Below, piece after piece: positions 14,201 to 26,433 of a stretch of 64,000 nt of DNA. Origin of the DNA: Coffea arabica (Eukaryota; Streptophyta; Magnoliopsida; Gentianales; Rubiaceae); contig NC_092329.1 of the NCBI RefSeq assembly GCF_036785885.1, positions 2,542,001-2,606,000 of the forward strand. Reading direction: 5' to 3'. Positions within the stretch are counted from its first letter, which is position 1; every line of letters starts with the position of its first letter. The position numbers and the translations under genes were made by a program. Below the pieces are notes generated by a model. That model saw nothing but the letters and a program-made list of their open reading frames with translations, was not told where the DNA came from and did not search any database.

Positions 14201-14385
14201 CAGTGCTTGCTATTGTGGACTTCAGGCTTACAGGGTATCCATTAACGAGCGTGATGAACTTGTTCAAGATTGCAATGATGTGTGTTGAGGATGAGAGCTG
14301 TGCCAGGCCAACTATGAGGGAAATTGTTCACATGCTTGCCAACAGACCTCCTCAGTCTGCTGCCCCTCCTCCTACCTTGCTTTGA
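11279..14385 (+). CDS. CLV1: CLAVATA1-type LRR receptor-like kinase
   Basis: Two exons, 11279-13871 and 14027-14385, joined to 983 codons plus TGA; Arabidopsis CLV1 is 980 aa with one intron at the same place. Signal peptide about 1-28, paired-Cys cap (CLFSGVTC), about 20 leucine-rich repeats to about residue 610, second Cys pair (CPPLVKFC), transmembrane segment about 643-662 followed by RRRK. The Ser/Thr kinase starts near residue 697 with [11 protein letters not shown] and continues with VAIKRL (catalytic Lys), [17 protein letters not shown] and [14 protein letters not shown]. All key catalytic residues are present. CLV1 binds CLV3/CLE peptides at the plasma membrane and restricts stem-cell number by limiting WUSCHEL (established knowledge). 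The intron starts GCAAGT: only this donor preserves the APEYAY motif. The start is the first ATG giving a good signal peptide. Orthology is inferred from length, intron position and the C-terminal [16 protein letters not shown] region. Confidence 0.93.
13872..14026 (+). other. GC-AG intron of the CLV1-type gene
   Basis: Exon 1 ends ATTGCTCCAG and the intron begins GCAAGTAAAC; exon 2 begins after CAACAG with AGTATGCATATAC. Splicing at GC/AG yields GYIAPEYAYTL, the conserved kinase segment. The only nearby GT, three bases downstream, would shift the frame and destroy it. GC donors are a known minority class and usually match the rest of the consensus well, as AG|GCAAGT does here. Confidence 0.88.
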
Positions 14386-15367
14386 CGACGACGGCGACGA
14401 CGACGACTTCTTCATATGTTTGCATCGTGTACTTAGTTGGTCTTAAAATGCAGCTGCACGCAGCAGGGCTTCTGGATTTATTACTGTTCTTCGGAAATAA
14501 AAACTTGACTTGAAGGAATTCAAATGTTGTACTATCAAATGTTAAATAATTTGTTACCTTCTGGTTTTCTGGGTGGCTGTCAAACATTTGAGGAGTTCAG
14601 TTCCTCCGTTGCTTGCTCTCCAATTTTAGGTCTTCTTCTGATTGTACATGGGATTGGCCGTTGCCTATTCGTAGTGTTAAATTGTCGATGCTCCAACTAG
14701 CTCAATCGTGTACTTGTGTGAAGCGTGTTACTCTCTTTTTCTCATTATTTTCTTTGGAACTTTTTAGGTTTTCATTTCTTGAATTGAGAAAAAAAAGGAT
14801 GACAATCCAAGGAACTCTTCCTCGCATGTTTTCTTTTTTCAGTTGAGGGGGAAAAAAGTGCAACGGATTTTTTGTCCGTGCCATTCTCTGTCTCATTTTT
14901 TATTATATTATTATTTTTCCTTCATAAATATCATTTTTTAGTTCATTTTTGTTTCCTTATCATTTTAGTTCATTTTTCATAAATTTTATGTATTATTGAA
15001 TTAATAGTTATTGAATTTTAAGCAATAATGTGAATAAATTCGTTGTTCATGGAATTTCCTTATTTTTTTTCACTTCTTTAAAACAAAACGCACTTTTGTG
15101 AGTATTTCCTCAAAAGCACAAAAGGGAAAAAAAAAGAAAAAAATGAAAAGGAAGTGCTGTAGCAACTTCTATAGCCCATTTTCGTCGGCGGAACATCTAA
15201 TTTTGGGTCAGTTCAAAAGCCCTGGGCTTCCACAAAATATCACCGGGTAGAACCGAAACCTGCCCCATCTCCCACCCGGTTCTGTCGTTCAAATTGCCGT
15301 CCTGGTTTCCCACCCCCGATTTCTTGCCGCTAATTTTCACTTTTTTCAAATCAAACATTTGGCGGAG
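14386..15367. other. CLV1 3' flank and KIN-6 5' flank
   Basis: A short (GAC)n-like triplet run follows the stop (14385-14405). A candidate poly(A) signal AATAAA lies at 14496-14501. The rest, to 15150, is AT-rich. The last about 200 bp before the KIN-6 ATG is more GC-rich with C/T-rich stretches, as expected of a promoter and 5' leader. No separate gene was seen. Confidence 0.5.
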
Positions 15368-18300
15368 ATGGAGAGTCCTTTTCCGTGTCCGAAGACCGTT
15401 ACGGTCCGCCGGAATCCTCACCGGAAGGCCAGGCCGACGCCGTCTTCCACAGTTCCCCTTCCATTACCTCTATCCTCGCCACCAATTCCCCCCGACATCC
15501 CTTCATTTCCCACTCAAGACATTCTTTCTGTTGAGCTGTCTGAAACTCAAAGACCTCGTGAAATCGACTCGTTTTCTTCATCTCAAAACCCTAAGAGAAA
15601 GCCTGAGTCGGAGAATTTGAAAGTATTTCTAAGAATTCGTCCCCTTACTGTTTCCCAAAATGCCCAAAAACAGAACAAAAGGGGAGGCGAGGTTGTAAAA
15701 AATGCTTGGCCAAAAAATCCTAAAGCCAAACACTTGCCAAAAAATAAAGTGAAAAACAGCAATGAGATTTGCGTGACGGTCAATGATCCGCACTCTGTTA
15801 CAATTTCACCTCCTAGTAGTTTGCAGGAAAGTAAGCGCATCAAGTCTGTGGTCTATGAAGGATTCTCTCACGTTTTCTCTAATGAATCATCTCAGGTTAC
15901 TTCTATCTTTCTTTATCAGCTATAAGGTTCGTTCTGATCGAGTGGTTGTAATGCTTGAGAAAACTGTTGACTATTTGGACGGGTTTTCTTCGGTTTTGCA
16001 GGCTGAAGTGTATCAGAAGTTAGTGCATCCATTGGTTGAGGATTTTTTGAGGGGAAAGAGTGGAATGTTGGCCGCATTAGGTCCAACTGGCTCGGGAAAG
16101 ACGCATACAGTTTTTGGGTGTATTAGAGAGCCTGGTATGGTACCTCTAGCCCTGCGTCGCATATTCTCAGAGGACAAAAGCAATGGGAATCAGGTTTCGC
16201 GGTGCCGGTACTTTTACACATTTCTTTATCCAAATCAGCGTACCCTTTATTAAAATTTCAATAATGTTTTAGTTGGAGTAGATGGATTGTTGTGCATGTT
16301 CTTGCAACATGAATGATAATGAATATTAGTGTGCAAGAAATATGAAAGATTTTTGTCTCCTTTATTCACTATCAAATTATGCAGGACCTTCTATTTGTCG
16401 ATGTTTGAAATCTGTTCCGAGAAAGGAAAATCAGAACGGATATTTGATTTACTGCAAGAAGAGGGTGAGATTTCCATACAACAATCAGCAATCAAGGGCC
16501 TCAACGAGGTATGCTTTCTGATCTCCCTTTTCATCTGTGCTGCTGCAGTCACTGGTTTTTAGATTAGCCTGTCAGAATGTTACCAACATTTCAGACATAG
16601 TGATTTGGTTATTATCCTGTTTTTGGAACAGGTCACTATCAGACATGCTGAACAAGCTGAATCTTTAATTGCACATGGATTGCTAAGACGTGCTACGGCA
16701 GCAACTAATTCAAATAGTCAATCAAGGTTTGTATTTGATCTACTGTAATGTTTTTATAGCTGATAAAAGTAGAATTTTGTGTTGTCTGTCAACTAAAGGC
16801 ATTTTCAGGTTACGTGTATGCTTGTCTTTTGTTTTTTCATTTGTTTAAAGGCATTTTCAGGTTACCTGTATGCTTGTCTTTTGTTTTTTCCTACCCATGT
16901 TCACTGTTGCTCTTATGGCATTGTAGTATTGGTTACTTTGTTTAGTTTGAACCTCATCTTAAACTAAAACAGTACATTTGTCCAGTCGTTCACAATGCAT
17001 TATCAACATTTGCTGCACCCCTAATAGTAATGATGGGGAGTTTGATGATGAACCAAAAAGCACTTCCTTGACAATTGTTGACCTTGCTGGAGCTGAAAGA
17101 GAAAAGAAGACAGGAAACCAGGTAGTCAAAACCATTACATAATTTGCAGATCAGTCAATTGCATTGGATGACAGGACTTCTTATTTCAGTGGGCATCAGT
17201 ACAAGGAGACTAATTAATTCATTATAAAAAATATTTCAAAAAGTTATAAAAATGTTTTACTTGTCTGGAATTTGGTTCTCAAAAGCTTATTACAAATTCG
17301 TTGTGTATGCGTCTGTCAACTAAACTTTTAACTGTAATCTGCTTCCCTGGAGACTGTAAAACATTTTATTTGTCTGGAATTTGGGTCTCGAATTCTTATT
17401 ACAAATTTATTTTGTATGTATCTGCCAACTAAATTTTTAATTGTAATCAGCTTCCCTTGAGATTGTTGAAGCTTTAATATAGCAAGAGGGCTTCAAAGCT
17501 TTGCTATCATGAATATTACAGATTGACTTGCAAGATTCATCTTAAATAGTTTGTAAATATTCAGTTTACAGTTTCAGAAGGAAACATTAACCTATCATCG
17601 TATCTTGGTTATAGAGGCATGGACTTACATTTTCAACATCATTGCTTATCGGTGGATAAAGAAATCTGACACTCAAGCTTTGAATGTGGCCCTATTACAG
17701 CCTGATGAGATCCTTCAACTTGAATGAATTTGTGTTGAGTTGTCACCTGTGTAACATAGGTTGAACTTTAATGATCTTTGGTGAACATTGTTTTCATACT
17801 ACTGACTTTGTGCATGGTTGTATTGATGACAGGGGCTTAGAATGCTCGAGAGTAATTTTATCAATAACACATCCATGGTTTTTGGGCTTTGCTTAAGGGT
17901 ATGTAAGCAGATATCATATAATTTTGAAAGAAAAGAAAGAAAAGTCTCACATTCTTAAAAGTTTCTCTCACTGGAGATTGAAGAATTATTTGTTGCTAGT
18001 TCCATGATGTTGCTTTATTTTGTCTGTATCCATGTGCAATGATTTAAATTTAATCCTCAATTTTCAGTCATTATTGGAGCATCAGAAGAATCCCAAAAAG
18101 CCATTGCAAAAACACTTCCAGAACTCCTTGGTAATGCCTTCTTTTTCCCTGCTTACTTGTTTTTGTAAGTGCTCTGTTCTTCAGAAACATTCCCGAGTCT
18201 TGAAGTTACCTCTACTGATTAAATCATATCTTTACTCTGGCTATTTTTCTTGCCACAGTTAACCAGATACTTGAGAGAATATTTAGAAGGCAAGAAACGG

Positions 18301-21300
18301 ATGGCATTGGTATGCAATTCTTTTATTTCCAACATCATGGGTCTCATGCTAAATGTTGAATATCTGGGTCTTGCATATTATAAAGTTAAAAAATTCCACT
18401 CATTTGTATTTCTCGAGTGACAATTTTTAGGTCCTAACCTTGAAACCTGGAGCAGAAGATTATCTTGAAACTTCAAATCTTTTAAAGCAGGCATCACCAT
18501 ATGCACAAATTAAGTAAGGAGTTTTCTTCTACCGAGGTGGGCTTCTGCTTCTAATTGGTTTTTAGCTTCTGAACATAATTTTTTACCTTGCAGGTTTATA
18601 GGCATTGAAGAACCTGCAAAAAACAAATCTACTAAGAGACCCACTCAAGTTTTGCATGGGGCAGAACATAGCAAGAGAATGAAGTTTAGTTCTGTGGAAG
18701 CTTCTTCGGTACATATTCTTATCCATACACTTTTCTGAATGGAAAGAGTGTTCAGTGGCCTGCTTTCTTTGTGATCTTTTCTTATTTTGCTTGTATTGGA
18801 CATGGTAGTATTATATGATGCCTTCAGATATCCTAATTTGTGCTGATTGATTAACATGCTTGTGTCTACGCGAGCAATTGTGTTTATCCCTTTGCCGTTG
18901 TCTGTAATCTCTAGTCTACCTCTTTCATAATCGGATGCAATTGGTCACTAGTTTATAGTTCTACACATGACATCATAAACTTTTTCGGCAAAGTATGTGT
19001 TTACATGCATATGTTTACTACTCTAGAATTTTTCTGTTTCCAGATCAGTAAAACAGCAGTCTTTGGAGATCAACCACGGATAGAAGGTTCATTATTTTCT
19101 CCTAAGCTTATTTAATTTTCTTTTTTAACATTCCCCTCACTAAGGAGTGCTTGTCTTGTGAAATATGTTTAGAAACAAAGGATGAGAATGGAAGCTTAAC
19201 AGAGGTTTTAGTTGAGAGTGAAGAACCTGTTAGTTGCAAAGTGACTGAAGGAATATACATCAAACAGGACCGTATTGAATTGACAAAAAGGGAAAGAGAA
19301 TATCAGATTATGGTGAATTTTGCTAAAGCTTTATGGGATGTCCTGAAACAATATAAGCAAAACCTTGAGGTATTAGGGGTTTTTTTATGCTCGTTTATGT
19401 ACTTTATCAGATATAGTCCATCAGTTCAGGAATAGTGTGCGATGTATTGCTTTACATATTCCATATTTCTAAACCAAAGCTTGTATACATGCAGATGGCT
19501 GAAAACGAAATCTGCTGTCTAAGAGACAACTTAACTTGTGAAAAACGAAGATCTTCTGATCTAGAAAAAGAAGTTAGACATTTGAGACTGATATCTTCTT
19601 TTCCTGAAGTACCTTCAGCTGGGGTACTGAAGATAAGAAAACTTCTTTCTTTTGCCCTGATTTTTTAATGCTCAATCTCCTAATATAATGTGGTTTAATA
19701 ACCAGGTCAGTAGCTCCTGTTTGGTTGGTTTATGTACTGGAATTGATTCTTCTCAAGAACAGAATTATCAGGTACTACGTCAATTAAAACTGGCAGATCA
19801 GGATTTTCTTTTTCATCTGTTTTGTTTTCCTGTTTTCCTTTCCCCTATAACTTGACCTTTGAACCATCTTGTAGCACAATGATCAGAAAGATGAGAAGTC
19901 ACGCACACATATTAGTATTGCTGAAAGTTCACAGGATTTAAAAGATCTGGAAGCAGTAGATATGCATTCGGAGGATGAAGCAACTTCTGTTTGCATTGCT
20001 TCGCAGGATTGTGTTAAAGAGAGATGTGAAGAAGCTGCTGAAACTGCTGGTCTGGGTCAACATTTTCAACATTTGAAGTATGATGAGGAAGATCATTCTA
20101 GTGTCAACAATATTAGGACTCTTATGGATGTGAATAATGTCCAGAGAGATGATAAAACGACAGAGACTGAAGGAACAGGTTTGATGAACAACATATAGCA
20201 CTATCATCTGTGCTTCCCTGGCATCCTTATGCTTCTACATTTAATTATGGAACAAAAATACTACTGCCATTTTTCAAATTTATTTATTTTTTTCTGCTTA
20301 AGCATTATCACTGTGACAGTGAATGAAATTAACTTCATAACAAAGTCCATACGCAGAATAGTCTCCTAGAAATTTAGTTAACTGTTGACAGTGTCACATT
20401 CATGTTATGCTGTAATCACTCAACATGTAAAACTTTCACATCGTTAAACATATGAAATTACTTACCTACGTTGAAATTTTCTGATATTAGCCTTTTGCCT
20501 TTTGGTAGGGCTCCTTTTGGTGCTTCCTTGGCATTTTAAGTTCAAGATTATCACCTGGCACTGATAGTCATTGTTTAGTAGCTCCAGTTATTAATTGGGA
20601 GATTCTCTTGCAGATGATTCAGAATATGGTAGTAGCTGTTTGCAGTTGTGTGTGAAAAACAAAGAAACTTGTGTTTGCTCAGTGGAGGAACCTGCAATTT
20701 CTGCTTCACCTGTAATAACAAGTTGTGACAACTCTTCTGCAGTTGAGATGGACCCATTGCCACACGAGGAGGTGACTTTTTCTTTGTTTTTGGGTTCTTT
20801 TTCTTTTTAGTATTCAGTGATATCACTAAATTAAAATTGTGCATCTATGTATCTGCTCAACTGGCCCTTTGCTGCAGTTGGATGCTGAATCACTCTAAAT
20901 ATTATTTAGAAAATTATGAGTGAACTACAGTTTAGATATTATTACTCTTGGACCTCTGACCTGTAGCAGACATTTCTTTCCCTCTGCTTGCCAATATGTG
21001 AATGGATCAGGAGCGGGGCAGGGTATCAACCGTCCCTGAACAGTGTAACATTTTTTAAACATTTTGTAACTCTATATAAACTTCTTGTACATTCTTAAAA
21101 CAGATGCGATATTTTGTTACTGTTCATGTGGGTTAAGATCTCTGAATTACATTTGTGCATTGGAAGAAATTGTTTTACTGGCAATAATCAATACTGCTGA
21201 TAGATACATATAAATTCTATATAAAAGTACTGTTGTAGATTTCAAAAAAAAACAATAATGAAGATCAGTATAATTTGGTGAAAGAAACATTTGCATCTTT

Positions 21301-23023
21301 GCCTTTTAGATTAAGCTTGTGTTTTGAACTCTTTAAGAGTTACTTACAGGAAATGTGCAAATCAGCAACTAAAGGTAAATAATTTTCATGTCTGCTGTAG
21401 AAAGAGCTGCATCCATCAGCAACTGTAATGCCTAGGGAAAATGCATCTTTGGTGGAAGACACTCGGGACTGCACTGCTCTGGACACTTGTTCACTTGATA
21501 TTTCCAGTTCCAGAAAAACAGAGAAGCCGAAAAGGTCTATTGGTGTAGATCCTTGTAACAATGTTTTATTTGCTATCACTTGTTGAATTGTTTTTTTTTT
21601 TTGCATTAGTAGCTTTAGTTTAAATGATTCATTTGCTTCCTTTCTCTTGCATTGTGTACTTTCAGGAGACTTCTACCAGCCTCGTCCACTTTATTGAAGG
21701 ATATTGGTAGTGTTGCAGTAGAGGACGACATTGACAAGCCAAAGGTAATGCCAGATTTTACTTGATACAAGCTGACGATGTTTGTTGCTATAACCTGATT
21801 CTGATACGACAGCACTCGGGAGAAAATATACAGGATAACAAGTTAAAATGCCAAGTTACTGAGAAAACGTACAACATAAGCGCTGTCCCCCATATTAAAG
21901 AGAGTTCCTTGATTTATGATTCTGCATATGAACATATAGAAATATTTGTTTTTCCACACTCAGCCTCTATTGGAAAAAAGTCTGGTTTTATTTTTGGGTT
22001 AATCACAATTAATTCCGTTAAAGTATACCTCATTTTTCACTTTACCCATTAATCTTTTTTTGTCTCACTTTATCCCCTATTGGATAAAATTATCCCTTTA
22101 TTATTCTAAACTCTTATTTTTCTTTTTTATTTTTTTTCCTTTCCCCTTTTGTGCTTCTTTATTTTGTTTGCCTCTTTCTTCTTTCTTTAAATCTTTCTCT
22201 TTTCTACAAAAAATTTTCATCTTAATGATTGAAATTTAAAAAGAGGAATTACAGGGACCTATGTTCTTCTTAAATGATTACAAAATATTCAAATCACTTT
22301 CTTAAAATACAATTTTTTTGGCCTTTCAATTCTTTTAATTTTGGTTTTTTCTCTTTTCTTTCTAATTTCTCATTTTATTCTCAAGAAAATATTATAAAAT
22401 GATATTGTGACCTGATTAATAATCATCAATTGAAAATTGTGACACGTGACATTATACAAAAATTAAAATTAATTTTTGATGCCTTTTAAATTTTCACCCA
22501 AAAATATAATTACAAATTCAAGATAAAAATTTTTGTTGAGATGGAGTTTTCTATTGAGAAGGATGAAAGAGAGAAGAAAGAAGAAAGAGAAAAAGAAATA
22601 AAAGAGAGGAAAAAAGATAAATGAAAAGTCAAAATAATAAAAGGATAGTTTTGTCCTATAGGGAGTTAAGTGAGCAAAATTAAATGTTAGGGGATAAAGT
22701 GAGAAATGGGGTATATCTTAAGGAGATTAATTGTGATTAACCCTTTATTTTTTCAGAAACTGGGAAGGGAATAACCTTGATGAGAATGGTGTCTAAGCTA
22801 TGTTTATGGGAGTAGGATGTAATCTTTCTCCTTGAAGGCAGGATACAAGTGAAGTATAGAAGCTTTATGCGATAATCCGAGAGAGAGAGAACTTTACCAG
22901 GTTCAAATGACTATTATTGTGCAGGGAGCTAGGGGAGAGAAAAAAGTGCCTCTGGACACGAGGAATAAATCAAAGGGCAGCACATCTCTTCTTCGTTTGC
23001 TCAGGAACGATCTGCGTCTCTAA
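15368..23023 (+). CDS. Kinesin-like protein, KIN-6 type
   Basis: Nineteen exons read from motif continuity: 15368-15895, 16002-16207, 16385-16508, 16632-16726, 16986-17121, 17833-17898, 18068-18130, 18259-18309, 18431-18513, 18594-18708, 19044-19086, 19173-19369, 19495-19623, 19706-19771, 19875-20178, 20614-20771, 21401-21534, 21666-21744, 22925-23023. They sum to 2,676 nt (891 aa plus TAA) with all phases consistent. The motor follows a Pro-rich N-terminus: NLKVFLRIRPL, P-loop GPTGSGKTH, switch I SSRSQCIINI, switch II VDLAGAEREKKTGNQ, ending near SPYAQIKFIG. The tail is charged with short coiled-coil potential (MAENEICCLRDNL...DLEKEVRHLR) and ends LLRLLRNDLRL. The ATG at 15368 is the first in frame. 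Architecture and tail recall Arabidopsis KIN-6 (At1g20060), a poorly studied microtubule motor. Exon borders in the tail (after 19000) are less certain than those in the motor. Confidence 0.85.
16795..16895. repeat. 52-bp tandem duplication inside a KIN-6 intron
   Basis: AAAGGCATTTTCAGGTTAC starts at 16795 and again at 16847 with near-identical continuation (GTATGCTTGTCTTTTG). It lies in the intron between 16726 and 16986, away from the splice sites. Confidence 0.75.
17245..17470. repeat. ~109-bp diverged tandem duplication in a KIN-6 intron
   Basis: TTGTCTGGAATTTGG occurs at 17261 and 17370, followed in both by similar stretches (CTTATTACAAATT, CAACTAAA, TAATC, GCTTCCCT). It lies in the intron 17122-17832. 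Confidence 0.7.
21996..22743. mobile_element. Foldback MITE (Mutator-like by target duplication) in last KIN-6 intron
   Basis: The left end GGGTTAATCACAATTAAT and right end ATTAATTGTGATTAACCC are inverted repeats. Similarity continues inward for at least about 110 bp (CACTTTATCCCCT on the left, AGGGGATAAAGTGAG on the right) and more weakly beyond, through pyrimidine-rich left and purine-rich right arms. Both ends are flanked by the direct repeat TTTATTTTT (21987-21995 and 22744-22752). A 9-bp target duplication is the signature of Mutator-like elements. No coding frame is present, so the element is non-autonomous. It sits in the intron 21745-22924 and does not disturb visible splice sites. 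Confidence 0.88.
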
Positions 23024-23527
23024 CTGCACATGGCTTTTGTGAATTCTTTTTGCTGTGCAGCGGGATAAGTATGTCGCTTCAACGGACTTACAAGCTCAAG
23101 AGATTCCGTTTTCCACTTAATATATCACTATAGTTTCAGAAATCAAGTCATCATCTAGCAGCTTTAAGATTGTTTTTCATTTTTCTACCCACTACTACTC
23201 AATTTCTAAGCTGCTGCTAAAAAAAAAAGTCTAGGCCTCTGAACTGCTTTTTGGGAAATGAAATTACAAGGTGGTTTTTACTTTCCCCTCTGATGGGGTT
23301 CACCACTTCTTTTGTTTTCTCCTATGATGCATGTAGCTGATTAGTTATACGTTACTGAAAAATATACATATGTCATACGACGTGAATTTTAAAGAGAGAC
23401 AGGTGACAACTAAGAAATAATTAAGTGAATGTTGGTAATATGACAAATTTCAAGAAACAAAGAACCAGACGGGCTTCACGAGATGAAACGAGGACCCGAC
23501 CAAGGTGCTTGATGTAAAGCTCGTAGA

Positions 23528-23627
23528 CAGTATGGAGTATTGGGCCGATACTAGGGGCGAGTAGCATCCGTAGGCATCAGTATAGAGTATTGGGCCGATA
23601 TTGAGGGGCAGTCTCATCCGTAGGGAT
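23528..23627. repeat. 50-bp tandem duplication
   Basis: CAGTATGGAGTATTGGGCCG starts at 23528 and a copy with two early differences at 23578. Both continue with GATA...GGGGC...CATCCGTAGG. This is a GC-richer patch in AT-rich surroundings; its origin is not recognised. Confidence 0.7.
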
Positions 23628-24108
23628 TCAAGGCCACAATCGTGCACAGCAGCGTTACGTTCTTTTTGGTTTTTGTATGAGGTAAGTGGCGTGGCAAAGG
23701 ATCTCACCTCCACGCAAAGGGATGTACTATTGCACGCTCTTTGGATTTTATACTTTTTTTTTTTTTAATGATAATTTACAATATGAGGGACTTGGCAAAG
23801 TTTGCAAGGAGATGTATTCAATGAGAATTAATTACAAAAATAATGGACCATAAAAGAATTGAGGAGGACACAGGCCAGGCTATTGGTTTATCCAATTGAA
23901 GCCCATCAAGGAGTTTTGAACTTTCAAAACTTCTTGTTCCCAGAGCATTTATGACCAAATTAAGTTCTCTGAGCACAACTAATAAGCAATCAATAAGAAC
24001 ACGAGCATGTGCGTGAGATTTGGTTTATTTAATTTTAGTCAGATAATATTTGGTTTAGTCGATGATGTTTGGTTCTTTTAATTTAATTTAGATGAGATTT
24101 CGGTTTAT

Positions 24109-24283
24109 TTAGATATTATTCCGATTAAGCTCCATAATAAGTACTCAATTAATTTAGATATTATTCCGATTAAGCTCCATAATAAGTACTCAATTAATTT
24201 AGATATTATTCCGATTAAGCTCCATAATAAGTACTCAATTAATTTAGATATTATTCCGATTAAGCTCCATAATAAGTACTTCA
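24109..24283. repeat. 45-bp tandem array, four copies
   Basis: The unit begins TTAGATATTATTCCGATTAA and starts at 24109, 24154, 24199 and 24244. Three complete copies are essentially identical; the fourth diverges after AAGTACT. The near identity suggests recent expansion. Confidence 0.92.
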
Positions 24284-24990
24284 ATGGTCTCCTAACTTAA
24301 TGCTCTGTCACCAAAATATCTGTACTTACTATATAAGTACCTCAATTGTCTCCTAACGTGATGCTCTGCCACTTGCGGCAGGCACTAAAAATATCAATAC
24401 TTACTATATAAAAAATAAAAATAAAAAGGGGAGAGAGTTTTTGGTGTAAATAAATAAATTGTTGTCACTTTATGTTTTTTTTTTTAATTATTATTAGCAA
24501 CTATTACCTGATATAATCTATGATTATGAATTATTTTTAAATGACTGTCTGCTTTATTTTGATGAATTTTTTAATATCCATTATTTAAAACTAATTCTTT
24601 TAAAAATGATACTGATAAATTTACTGAAAATCTTAATAGTAATGCTTTTCTATTAATTCCTGAGAGCCCTGGAGGATAGCTGATACTACTACTAGTCTAT
24701 TATTTATAGAATAGAATCTCTCCAATTCTTAGTACTTGTGGCAGCAGTACGAGAAACAAAACAGAGCTCTTCGTGTGAATTTTTTAATGTTGTTTTTCGC
24801 GATTTAGCTTACAAGGAAGAAATAAACACGTGTTAGGCCACGTGACAAAGTTGTGGAGACAATGACTTGAAGACAGTGACGAGGATAAGCTCCTCTCCTT
24901 TTCAGGGAAGAAGGCTCCACCTGCTTGGAATGGACCTTCTCTTCCCATCTTTTAAGTTTACCATCAAAAGAAAAAGGAGGAAAAAAAAGA

Positions 24991-25022
24991 GGGGTGGGGG
25001 GGCTGGGGGGGGGGCTGGGGGG
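24991..25022 (+). other. Cluster of G runs (possible G-quadruplex)
   Basis: Four runs of four or more G separated by single T or CT: GGGG T GGGGGGG CT G(10) CT GGGGGG. This fits the G-quadruplex folding rule in sequence. No gene start is assigned nearby, so any role is unknown. Confidence 0.6.
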
Positions 25023-26169
25023 AAGAGGAAGGTCCTTTCAGCAAAAAGCCCCACACCTCAGTCCCTTACTTCTTTTGATTTTGACACTTCTTTGGACCGT
25101 GCCTCAACTTCAACCCCTTCAACTCCTTCGCTTAGCTGTCTCCTCTTTTGCTCTTACTGATCATTGCTCTGCCAATTCAGCCACTTGTGGTCCCCCCACC
25201 CCCGGCATTGGGGCCTAGGAATACACAGCTACCCTAACAATTAATTACACCTTGCAATGGAATTGATGATGGTCTAGTTAAGGGTAGAGAGTTTACGCGA
25301 ATTTGGCTTTGATAATATTACTATTATTGATTCTTAAAGAATTTTTAATACTGTCTATGTGATAAAATTTGTTGTTCTGTTCACACCTTAATTAGTGTAT
25401 TTGGATTGTAAATTATTATATATTATTGACACGTGTTGACTTACTTACATCATTAATATATTTTTTAATTATTTTTTTGATTTCACGTATATTATATCAA
25501 AAAAAGTTACAGTAATATTTTTCATAAAATTATTTCAAATAATTTACAATACAAACACACTTTTGTGTCCATATTCACAAAATTATCTATTCTGTCGATC
25601 GATGTACTATAATATATTATGGTGTAGTTGTTGATACTAGAAATTACATATACCATCCTTGATATGTATAAATTAAGCAGCATGAACTAGGCAAAATTGT
25701 ATGACGCGCATATGTCTTTAGGATAAATCTTGCAGGTGAAAAGGAAAATTACAAAAGTGCAAAGCGTTCTCATTTACATTTAGCCATCAAATACCATGCT
25801 CGTTTATTTTGTGTTTTTTTTTTTTTTTTGAACGCCCAAAGCCTTTCCAACTTTGACTTAAAACTTTTCCTTTGTGAATAATTACTCTTTTTCCATTTTG
25901 GTGATATCTTTTTATACTACTTGACAAACATTATTCGAATTTGGACCTTTTACCAAGCGAGTAAGGGGCAGAATGTCATGCACAAATTTTGATTTCTTAG
26001 CTCCAAGAATGAAAATGCAATATCTAAAAGGGTTCATTTTTTCAAACAAAAATCTTCTACGACCTTTTAACTTCAATAAGAGCAGCCCCGACCCGGAATA
26101 TCCCAATTACGCAAATTCCGCTTTATCTCCAAGGCACGTGCGGCACGTGGCAGTCCTCAATTGTGAAAT

Positions 26170-26376
26170 GTGAACCAGCCAGCAGACCAGGATGAGAATA
26201 GGAATGTATTTACTAAAAAAATTGGAAAATTCCGAATACCAAATTGGAAATCACAAATCTCTCTCTCTCTCTCTCTCTCTATCCCTCTGCTCAACAAGAA
26301 ACGTTTCATTTCCCCTCTCTCCCCAAAAGTCTTTTGCACAGAAAAATACAAAAAAAAAAAAAAAAAAATTTACAGT

Positions 26377-26433
<57 letters not shown>

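Larger units (their letters stand above)
23024..26150. other. Intergenic region between KIN-6 and the SUO-like gene
   Basis: No gene recognised. It holds a 50-bp tandem duplication near 23.5 kb, a 45-bp four-copy array at 24.1 kb, a related pair of segments around TCTCCTAACNTNATGCTCTG (24290-24420), a G-run cluster near 25.0 kb and AT-rich filler. Short open frames at 24867-25218 are low-complexity and not supported as genes. Confidence 0.6.

Noticed and set aside
24867-25218. Two overlapping plus-strand frames of 97 codons
   Set aside because: They cross a G-run cluster, are low-complexity and lack splice or family support.
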